A DNA stretch of 14,492 bases from an uncultured Eubacterium sp. (GTDB lineage Bacteria; Bacillota; Clostridia; Lachnospirales; Lachnospiraceae), in NCBI GenBank assembly GCA_946611445.1, contig CAMODP010000030.1:1-14492 (forward strand), written 5' to 3'. The position numbers were made by a program, and so were the translations under genes. Shown one piece after another: positions 1 to 5,526 of this stretch (positions are counted from its first letter, which is position 1; each line of letters opens with the position of its first letter). A model generated the notes under the pieces. It was given only the letters and a program-made list of their open reading frames with translations. It had not been told where the DNA came from and did not search any database.

Positions 1-525
1 CAGCCTTTCCAACTTCCCGAACATAGAGCCGTCTGCCATATTGTGTCCGTAAATGACACTGTTGCGGTCCCGGAGCCGCGCGTTGTTTTCAGCCAGCAGG
101 AAAAGACTGCCTCCTGGATTTATCCTACCGTCCGGGAGACGATGCAGATAATAACTGTTGTCCTTCCCCTGCATGACAGGATAGCTGATGCTCCCGAACC
201 GAAGCCATGCTGCAACATCCGTTCCCCGAAACCTCTTCCAGTCAATCTTCAGACCATCAGCGGGCCATCCTTTCCCGGAGAATTCCCCTGTGGAGTCCAT
301 GTCCGGATCTGGGGCAGGATCCGGACCTGTTCCATCTGAAGGCTGCGGTTCTTGCCCCTCTTCATCCGGCTCTCCTGATTCCTGCAATTCCACGCTTCCG
401 CGCATGTGCCTGAAAAACAGAAAACTCTCCGCGTACATCCAGAGTCTGAAAACAAGCAGAACAGCCAAAAACAGAAACCCAAAGAACAGGATCCGCCTCC
501 AGATCCGATTTCTTTTTCTCTTCAT
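1..525 (-). CDS. srtB: Class B sortase, 3' part cut by window edge
   Basis: Membrane-anchored transpeptidase that joins sorting-signal proteins to the cell wall or to pilin. The frame is open from an ATG at 523-525 to the window edge, giving 175 codons. Residues 1-10 are strongly basic, 11-30 form one membrane anchor, and 50-80 are a Pro/Asp/Glu-rich linker. The catalytic domain starts near residue 88. The stretches ISYPVMQGKDNSYYL (113-127) and VIYGHNMADGSMFG (157-170) are the usual class B signature, with the catalytic His at residue 161. The family's catalytic Cys and Arg would lie beyond the left edge and cannot be checked. The SD (GGAG, 537-540) is 11 nt from the ATG, slightly far. The gene stands alone behind its own promoter and a structured leader (526-734). 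Class is confident; substrate unknown. Confidence 0.9.
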   Translation of the reverse strand, partial: MKRKRNRIWRRILFFGFLFLAVLLVFRLWMYAESFLFFRHMRGSVELQESGEPDEEGQEPQPSDGTGPDPAPDPDMDSTGEFSGKGWPADGLKIDWKRFRGTDVAAWLRFGSISYPVMQGKDNSYYLHRLPDGRINPGGSLFLLAENNARLRDRNSVIYGHNMADGSMFGKLERL

Positions 526-734
526 ACAAATACCCACTCCGCCGTCATTGGCTGACGGTACAAATAGTCATGAAAGGCTATTGTCCTTCGGCCTCCCCTG
601 AAGTATTAGGCCTCAGCCGTACCTTTGCCGCAGAATAATTGCCGCTGCGCCCAGCTAATACAAGAAAAATTGGCGATAATCGCCGGAAAGAAGGGACTGC
701 GAAAGAGTCCCGAGAAAATGATTTGTTTCGGTAT
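526..734 (-). ncRNA. Structured 5' leader of the sortase gene, candidate riboswitch
   Basis: From the predicted start near 734, about 208 nt precede the sortase ATG. Perfect inverted repeats seen, in plus coordinates: 693-698/706-711 (6 bp), 672-676/680-684 followed on the minus strand by AATTTTTC, 655-661/603-609 (7 bp) enclosing 645-649/629-633 (5 bp), 608-612/590-594 (5 bp), 619-623/557-561 (5 bp), 613-618/550-555 (6 bp) and 553-558/542-547 (6 bp). Several exclude one another: 603-609 overlaps 608-612, and the last hairpin, which ends two bases before the SD, competes with both the 619-623 and 613-618 pairings. Competing folds ending at a ribosome binding site are typical of a translational riboswitch or protein-binding leader. 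I compared it from memory with TPP, SAM, cobalamin, lysine, M-box, c-di-GMP I/II, c-di-AMP, THF and glutamine classes and saw no match. Class and ligand are unknown. Confidence 0.55.
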
Positions 735-740
735 GACAAT

Positions 741-769
741 ATATTACCAGACTATGTCGATATATGCAA
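741..769 (-). promoter_or_regulatory. Sigma-A promoter for the sortase leader
   Basis: On the minus strand, -35 TTGCAT (764-769), a 17-bp spacer and -10 TAATAT (741-746). TG plus one base directly precede the -10, so it also fits an extended -10. A start near 733-735 is expected. It is the only good promoter seen upstream of the sortase. Confidence 0.75.
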
Positions 770-784
770 GTAGGAAATCGATAT
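757..784 (-). promoter_or_regulatory. Candidate operator: direct repeat around the sortase -35 box
   Basis: TCGATAT (plus-strand reading) occurs at 757-763 and 778-784, 21 bp apart or two helical turns on one DNA face, flanking the -35 box. Response-regulator dimers often bind this kind of spaced direct repeat. A perfect 7-bp inverted repeat (842-848/858-864) lies about 75 bp further upstream. No regulator gene is visible in the window. Confidence 0.3.
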
Positions 785-991
785 CTCGCACTTGCGCCTG
801 TTATTATCGCTTGATTCTGATTTTCCAGCTCCTGTTACATTCTTCACTGTCTAGTAAAGTGAAGCCCGCCTGCTGTGTTTTGTTTGGGTATTATCACCCC
901 TCGCGTGGGTTTTTTGCACACTCCTCCTCCTCAAAAACCCATTTCCTGCCGCGCCATGCGCTTTCTGGGTATTTTCACGCAGAAAGCCGGC
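770..991. other. Non-coding spacer between hslO and the sortase promoter
   Basis: I see no convincing gene here. It holds small inverted repeats: 842-848/858-864, 886-889/896-899, and a 10-bp A/T-rich pair at 906-916/932-941. On the minus strand the segment 970-932 pairs ACCCA with TGGGT, followed by TTTTG, which could act as a weak second terminator for hslO. Confidence 0.4.
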
Positions 992-1007
992 TCAAAGGCC
1001 GGCTTTC
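982..1007 (-). terminator. Hairpin at the hslO stop codon, probable terminator
   Basis: A perfect 10-bp stem (982-991 with 998-1007) with a 6-nt loop. The hslO stop codon (992-994) lies in the loop, so the last codons form one arm. Only TTTC follows on the minus strand, so termination may be partial and the hairpin may instead protect the mRNA 3' end. Confidence 0.5.
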
Positions 1008-1870
1008 TCAAGGATTGTTTTCAATTCTTCGGTCAGAAATACATACTCTTTGTTGCAGAAGTGGCAGTGCAGTTCGGCGGGCTTTCCTTCGTCTATCATG
1101 TCCTGCAGTTCTTTTCTGCCCAGGCTGATCAATACTTTTTCCACCCGTTCTCTGCTGCAGCCGCAATGAAATTCGGCGGGCCTTGTGTCCAGGATTTCCG
1201 GATCCATGCCTTCCAGCAGCCGCTCCAGAATTCCTTCCGGCGTCAGACCTTCTTCCAGCATGGAGGTGACGGAAGAGACCTTGCCCAGATTCTGCTCGAG
1301 CAGGCTGATGGCCTCGTCGGGTGCGCCCGGCATCAGCTGTACGATAAAGCCGCCTGCCTGCCGCACGCTCTGGTCGCGGTCTACGAGGACGCCCAGTCCG
1401 ACAGAGGAGGGAACCTGCTCACTGGTCACGAAATAATAGGTCAGGTCATCCGCGATCTCTCCGGTCTGCAGCTGCACCTGGCTGGAATACGGCTCTCTCA
1501 TGCCCTGATCCCGCACGACTGTCAGGGTTCCTTTTCCGACGGCCCCGCCGACGTCAAGTTTTCCGTTTGGCTTGCGCTCTATCCACACATCGGAGCAGTA
1601 CGGGAAGCCTTTTACCCGGCCGTTGGAATCAGCCGTCACGGTCAGACCCTGAATCGGGCCGTCGCCGCGCACTGTCAGTGTCAGCAGGTCCTTGTCTCCC
1701 TTCAGCATGAGGCCCATCATAGTGCCTGCTGTCATCAGCCGTCCAAGGGCCGCGGTTACGACCGGACTGGTATGGTGTATCTGTCTTGCTTCCTCCGTGA
1801 GACCTTTTGTCACTGCGGCAAAGGCACGTATGTAGCCATGTGCTGCCGTTGCCCGTACGATATAATCCAT
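992..1870 (-). CDS. hslO: Hsp33 redox-regulated holdase chaperone HslO
   Basis: Cytoplasmic ATP-independent chaperone that unfolds its redox switch under oxidative stress and holds aggregation-prone proteins. The product is 292 aa, the family's usual size. The N-terminal core begins MDYIVRATAA. The C-terminal zinc switch is complete: C236-G-C238 and C269-H-F-C272 are the four zinc-binding cysteines. I chose ATG 1870 over in-frame ATGs at 1894 and 1906 because the Hsp33 consensus starts there and GGAG (1881-1884) lies 10 nt upstream. It is downstream of the methyltransferase gene on the same strand, separated by a tandem repeat block. No clear own promoter was found. Confidence 0.96.
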   Translation of the reverse strand: MDYIVRATAAHGYIRAFAAVTKGLTEEARQIHHTSPVVTAALGRLMTAGTMMGLMLKGDKDLLTLTVRGDGPIQGLTVTADSNGRVKGFPYCSDVWIERKPNGKLDVGGAVGKGTLTVVRDQGMREPYSSQVQLQTGEIADDLTYYFVTSEQVPSSVGLGVLVDRDQSVRQAGGFIVQLMPGAPDEAISLLEQNLGKVSSVTSMLEEGLTPEGILERLLEGMDPEILDTRPAEFHCGCSRERVEKVLISLGRKELQDMIDEGKPAELHCHFCNKEYVFLTEELKTILEKAGL

Positions 1871-1954
1871 ATGCTGTTTTCTCCAATTCTCCATGTCTAT
1901 TATCATGTCTGTCTATCTGCCTCTGCGCTGAAGTGCGCTCTTTTCTTGTAAACT

Positions 1955-2142
1955 GCCCAGCCAGCAGCCCCATGCGGATCTGCCTGATGGATAACTCCAC
2001 GCGGATCTGATCAGCAGACGCCCGCCCTGCGGATCTGCCTGACGAACGACCCCTGCAGACCTGACCGAAGGACGGCCCCTGCGGATCTGACCGATGGGCA
2101 GTTTTCTGCGGATCTACCCGATGAACGACTGCTTGCGGATCT
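1955..2142 (-). repeat. Seven degenerate 26-28 bp tandem repeats at the methyltransferase 3' end
   Basis: On the minus strand, seven units each begin AGATCCGC (one has AGGTCTGC) and end near a CATCGG/CATCAGG-like segment. Unit starts are 2142, 2115, 2088, 2062, 2036, 2008 and 1981; lengths are 27, 27, 26, 26, 28, 27 and 27. The first unit encodes the last eight residues of the methyltransferase (IRKQSFIG) and its stop codon lies at the unit boundary; the other six are in the spacer before hslO. Unequal unit lengths mean the repeats do not keep one reading frame. Confidence 0.85.
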
Positions 2143-2881
2143 CCCGGGCGGCGATCAGGATTCTCTCTGAATCCGGTGTCACAGGCAGGCCGGTGTAGGC
2201 ATCCTGCGCATCGATCCATGCCAGGCCGGCTTTCTCGATCAGCGTGCGAAGCTGGCCGGCGGACCAGGCTCTCTGTGTGTGGATTTCCTCCTGCCGCCGG
2301 TACAGCCCGTTGTCTCCTTCCGGCAGGAACAGCGTCAGGCAGTATTCGTTCAGATTGCTCTCCGCGTCATAGCTGTTCTCCCAGATAAAGCTGGCTTCCT
2401 CCCTGCTCTCCGCGATTACGCTGTCGCCGATGGCTTCATATTTGGCAGCCGTATTCACGTCGAAAAGGAACAGGCCGCCGGGATCCAGGTAATTGTTTAC
2501 CAGCTGAAATACCCGGAGCAGCTCCTGTTCATCCAGGATGTAATTCAGACTGTCGCAGACGCTGATGACTGCCCGGACAGTGCCGTACAGCTCGAATTCC
2601 CGCATATCCTGCAGCAGGTACAGAATGTCCGCGCCGGACCTGTCTTTTTTCTCCTGGGCGGCCGTCAGCATCTCCGGGGAGTTATCAATCCCGATCATGT
2701 CGTAGCCGGCACCTGACAGGAGCTCCGTCATAGTCCCCGTGCCGCAGCCCAGTTCACACAGCAGGCCGTCTTCTATTCCGTTTTTTCTGAGCATTCCGGT
2801 CAGATACCGGCACCACCCCTCATAGTCCACGTCTTCCATAAAAAGATCATAGACCGAGGCAAGACTGTCGTATGCCGCCAT
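2114..2881 (-). CDS. Class I SAM-dependent methyltransferase
   Basis: A soluble Rossmann-fold methyltransferase of 255 aa; the methyl acceptor cannot be read from the sequence. The N-terminus (YDSLASVYDLFM, 4-15) is typical of the small-molecule methyltransferase families Methyltransf_11/25. Motif I is ELGCGTGT (43-50), the SAM-binding glycine loop, and the acidic end of strand 2 is D66 in GIDNSPEML. GGGAG six bases before ATG 2881 supports the start. The last eight residues are encoded by the first unit of a tandem repeat that continues past the stop. It sits between the amidohydrolase and hslO, all codirectional. Nothing in the context fixes its substrate. Confidence 0.9.
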   Translation of the reverse strand: MAAYDSLASVYDLFMEDVDYEGWCRYLTGMLRKNGIEDGLLCELGCGTGTMTELLSGAGYDMIGIDNSPEMLTAAQEKKDRSGADILYLLQDMREFELYGTVRAVISVCDSLNYILDEQELLRVFQLVNNYLDPGGLFLFDVNTAAKYEAIGDSVIAESREEASFIWENSYDAESNLNEYCLTLFLPEGDNGLYRRQEEIHTQRAWSAGQLRTLIEKAGLAWIDAQDAYTGLPVTPDSERILIAAREIRKQSFIG

Positions 2882-2959
2882 ATTTATCTCCCGTCATAAC
2901 CATGTCTGAGGAACTCTGGGAAGGATCCTCACTTCTTTGTCCCCGTCCTGCAACCTATT

Positions 2960-3076
2960 TGCAGGCTTCACCGTCCCCGTCAGTACGCTGTCGAATTTTC
3001 GTGCAGCCCGCCCGCGCCTCCCTGCAGGCTTCACCATCTCCGTCAGTACGCTGTCGACTTTCCGAGCAGCCCGCCC
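2960..3076 (-). repeat. 63-bp direct duplication of the amidohydrolase 3' end
   Basis: The segments 2960-3013 and 3023-3076 align over 54 bp with 5 mismatches, at a period of 63 bp. The right copy contains the last codons and stop (3043-3045) of the amidohydrolase gene. The left copy is a diverged duplicate lying wholly in the spacer, including a second copy of the TACTGA stop region. Confidence 0.88.
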
Positions 3077-4608
3077 AGAATGGCAGGGCCGACGCTGCGC
3101 CGGCAGCTCTCATAGGGTTTCCCGCCCAGCAGGAGGCTCTCGACCCGCAGGTTTTTGATCTCCTCCTTCGGCGTGGTGTAAGGATCCGCGGAAAGGATCA
3201 CCATGTCCGCGACCTTTCCGGGTTCCAGCGAACCTCTTTCCATGTCATCAAAAGTCGTGTAATATCCGTTATACGTGCACATCCGCAGCGCATCCTGTAT
3301 GGAAACGGATTCCGCGCCGTTGTTCACGGCCCTGTCCATCCACACAATCGGATCCGGCGAGGTGCAGGGTGCGTCACTGCCGAAAGAGATCAGGATGCCC
3401 TTGTCGTGCAGCGTCTTCAACGGATTCAGCCGGGCCGCGCGCTCTTCACCCAGGATCGAGACCAGATACTCATCCGGCTCCTGCTTCCAGTTGATAAAGG
3501 CGCTCTGCATCGGCATCTGGATATGATACGCAGCGCAGATGCGCATGCCTTCCTCTGTGGGCAGGCAGTCATGGATGATACCGTGCCGGTGATCCTTTCG
3601 CGGATAGTCATCCAGCGCCGCCTTCAGGGCCCGGGTCGCCTGATCAAAGGCGGCGTCGCCAATGGCGTGCACTTCGATCTGCAGGCCGGCCCTGTTTGCC
3701 GCCTTGCAGAACTCTGTCACTTTTTCATCAGAATAATACAGCACGCCGCTGCCGCCTTCCGCATCAGCATACGGCTCGTTCATCGCCGCGTCATGCGAAC
3801 CGAAGCAGCCGTCCAGCGCGCACTCAAAGCATCCCCCGATCCGCGGCAGTTTCCGGCTCTGCGCGGTCCTGATGTCCATGGACTGCGGAAAGACCCGGAT
3901 CTGGAATCCGTTTTTCAGGGATTTCGCAAAGATCTTCTCAAAGGTAATGTCCAGGTTTCCGGCGAATCCGACACCGCTGACCGAATGAATCATGCCGATT
4001 CCCTTCGCGGCGTGGAAATCCACAGACGCCTGCATGTTGCGGAACAGGTCAATCAGAGAGAGGGAACCCGTGATGTGATCGGAGAAGCGGAAAAAAGCCT
4101 CCTGGTTCATCTCTCCGGTATCCGGATGATAGCCGCGCAGCCCCTTTACCTTGTCCGCCAGCTTCTCCAGAAGCTTTGAATTGGTGATGCAGGCATGCCC
4201 GTCATACTTGACGACCATGAGTTCCTTGTCAGGGCAGACAGCATCCAGCTCCTCGCGGGTTATAAGCCGCCGTTCCTTCACCGACCAGGGTGAAGCCCCG
4301 AAGGCAACAAGGGTCTTGCCGCGTGACCGCCGGGCAAAATCCCGGACCATATCCTTGATCTCTTCGTTGGATTCCGCGTCCATCACGTTCAGACCGGCCT
4401 GGAAGGTAGAAAAAGAAGCAAAATGCTGGTGCGTGTCGGCAAAAGCGGGAACCAGCGCGCGCCTGCCCAGCTCCGTGATCTGTGCGCCGGCATACTTTTC
4501 AGGCAGCGCATTTCCGGTCCAGACGATTCTGCCGCCTTCCTCCGCGAGATACGACACGACTCTGTTCTCAGGATCCACGGTCAGAATCGTTCCATGATAC
4601 AGCTTCAT
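3043..4608 (-). CDS. YtcJ-like metal-dependent amidohydrolase
   Basis: A 521-aa member of the amidohydrolase-3 (YtcJ/AepA-like) branch of the metal-dependent hydrolase superfamily, probably cytoplasmic since no signal peptide is seen. These enzymes hydrolyse C-N bonds; the substrate is unknown. The visible active-site set is complete: H60-Q-H62 in PAFADTHQHF, H314 in EVHAIGDAA, H346 in GIIHDC and D412 in SFGSDAP. The C-terminal LEPGKVADMVIL segment returns to the small beta-sandwich domain. The start is ATG 4608, six codons inside a longer frame, because GGAGG lies seven bases upstream. The last codons are part of a 63-bp duplication. It follows the Pr6Pr-like gene by about 110 bp. Family confident, reaction not. 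Confidence 0.9.
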   Translation of the reverse strand: MKLYHGTILTVDPENRVVSYLAEEGGRIVWTGNALPEKYAGAQITELGRRALVPAFADTHQHFASFSTFQAGLNVMDAESNEEIKDMVRDFARRSRGKTLVAFGASPWSVKERRLITREELDAVCPDKELMVVKYDGHACITNSKLLEKLADKVKGLRGYHPDTGEMNQEAFFRFSDHITGSLSLIDLFRNMQASVDFHAAKGIGMIHSVSGVGFAGNLDITFEKIFAKSLKNGFQIRVFPQSMDIRTAQSRKLPRIGGCFECALDGCFGSHDAAMNEPYADAEGGSGVLYYSDEKVTEFCKAANRAGLQIEVHAIGDAAFDQATRALKAALDDYPRKDHRHGIIHDCLPTEEGMRICAAYHIQMPMQSAFINWKQEPDEYLVSILGEERAARLNPLKTLHDKGILISFGSDAPCTSPDPIVWMDRAVNNGAESVSIQDALRMCTYNGYYTTFDDMERGSLEPGKVADMVILSADPYTTPKEEIKNLRVESLLLGGKPYESCRRSVGPAILGGLLGKSTAY

Positions 4609-4647
4609 TTGAAAACCTCCTCCCAAAAAACAGCAGAACCCCCGGTA

Positions 4648-4737
4648 CCCGTATCGCTTCTGTCAGGCTCGGCGGCGCCTTTATCGCTTCTGCCAGGACG
4701 TGCTCCCGTATCGTTTCTGTCAGGCCCGCCGGCGTGT
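4648..4737 (-). repeat. Three degenerate 27-30 bp repeats at the 3' end of the Pr6Pr-like gene
   Basis: The 20-bp segments at 4648-4667, 4678-4697 and 4705-4724 share the pattern YNTATCGYTTCTGYCAGG in plus-strand reading, with spacings of 30 and 27 bp. The outer two copies extend into a similar G/C-rich tail (4668-4680 and 4725-4737). The stop codon of the membrane-protein gene (4720-4722) lies inside the third copy, so its last codons belong to the repeat and the other copies fill the spacer before the amidohydrolase SD. Confidence 0.8.
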
Positions 4738-5334
4738 CAGCCGGCCCCGGAGCCACATATACGCGGCGGCCAGCATCAGGCAAAGCGCCGCAATAATCAC
4801 AAACCAGAGAAACACGGTCACGGGCGCCTCATCATGTATCCGCAGGAAAAAGTACGGGCCGTCTGCCAGGCGCAGGGCATTCAGGACCAGCAGTACATCC
4901 CCGTACAGAAGAGAGGCGGCAGCAGGCGCCAGGACGGCCTTCCGGGGCAGTATCCCGCTCTTCCCGGAAAACAGGAAGGTCAGGACAGACAGGAGCGGCG
5001 CCAGGAAATGATTGATCGGCGCCACATCAGACAGGAAATAATACGCGAATCCTTCCTGCGGCGCCAGCACCAGAGCCGCGATCAGAAACGTGACCGTCAG
5101 GGCCACGGCGCAGACCAGGTGCAGAACCTGCAGATACAGGGGAACGCACGCGTCTTTTTCCTCCCCTCTCCGCAGACACAGCAAAATTCCTGCAGACACA
5201 AACATCTGCAGGACATTGCTGTCAATCGTGTAATATTGGAAAAGGCCCCCGCCGAACGCATAGAAATCATGTGCCAGAGCGATCAGCTCCAGCACAATGA
5301 GTATGATGTGAATATATCTGAGAGACCGGTTCAT
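4720..5334 (-). CDS. Pr6Pr-like integral membrane protein of unknown function
   Basis: A 204-aa membrane protein with about six hydrophobic segments: roughly 6-25, 38-55, 67-90, 105-122, 130-152 and 170-195. The tail RGRLTRRRA is basic, suggesting a cytoplasmic C-terminus. The segments QYYTIDSNVLQ (33-43) and APINHFLAPLLSVLTFLF (about 104-121) resemble the conserved T-x-x-SN and H-x-x-x-P-L-L patterns of the Pr6Pr/FAR-17a-like membrane family. That assignment is from memory of the pattern. No enzymatic role is established for bacterial members. The AAGGA-type SD before ATG 5334 is modest. The C-terminal codons lie in a repeat that continues downstream. It is the first gene after clpB, separated by a hairpin-rich spacer. 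Confidence 0.7.
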   Translation of the reverse strand: MNRSLRYIHIILIVLELIALAHDFYAFGGGLFQYYTIDSNVLQMFVSAGILLCLRRGEEKDACVPLYLQVLHLVCAVALTVTFLIAALVLAPQEGFAYYFLSDVAPINHFLAPLLSVLTFLFSGKSGILPRKAVLAPAAASLLYGDVLLVLNALRLADGPYFFLRIHDEAPVTVFLWFVIIAALCLMLAAAYMWLRGRLTRRRA

Positions 5335-5365
5335 TTTCTGCCATCCTTGTTGGAATTGATATCAC

Positions 5366-5516
5366 GGATTGCTCCGCACTCCGTGCTCTCACAATCCTCC
5401 CCTTCATTCGCAAATCGCGGGGCCCCTCCCCCGCTTTTTGCTCATGTCGGGGGCGGGTCGCAAGCCCTCTTACCCATAGGCAAGCAAGCTTGCCATGGGT
5501 TCGGGGCTTTCGGCCC
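5366..5516. repeat. Cluster of four to five hairpins in the clpB/Pr6Pr spacer
   Basis: Consecutive inverted repeats: 5366-5371/5392-5397 with inner 5376-5379/5383-5386; 5417-5422/5429-5434 with outer 5410-5414/5437-5441; 5451-5454/5464-5467; 5473-5477 plus 5479-5484 paired with 5489-5494 plus 5495-5499; and a GGGC/GCCC hairpin at 5504-5516. Nearly the whole 186-bp spacer is therefore foldable on either strand. No T-run follows in the clpB direction, so it is not a standard terminator. It looks like a composite intergenic repeat element, but dispersal cannot be tested from one window. Confidence 0.55.
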
Positions 5517-5526
5517 TGGCATCAAT

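Noticed and set aside
526..734. Assignment of the sortase leader to c-di-GMP, c-di-AMP, M-box or cobalamin riboswitch classes
   Set aside because: Short words resemble parts of these families, but their conserved cores could not be found in the right order.
1876..1906. Upstream in-frame ATG starts for hslO (1894, 1906)
   Set aside because: They would place the SD inside the coding region and add residues absent from the Hsp33 family N-terminus.
1955..2142. The methyltransferase-end array as a CRISPR array
   Set aside because: The whole unit repeats tandemly with drift throughout; there is no constant repeat alternating with unique spacers and no cas gene.
1629..2219. A 196-codon minus-strand frame running through the tandem repeats into hslO
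   Set aside because: It overlaps both real genes in a different frame, and repeat units of unequal length break any regular peptide repeat.
5473..5499. The strong hairpin after clpB as its intrinsic terminator
   Set aside because: No T-run follows on the minus strand, and it is part of a larger hairpin cluster.
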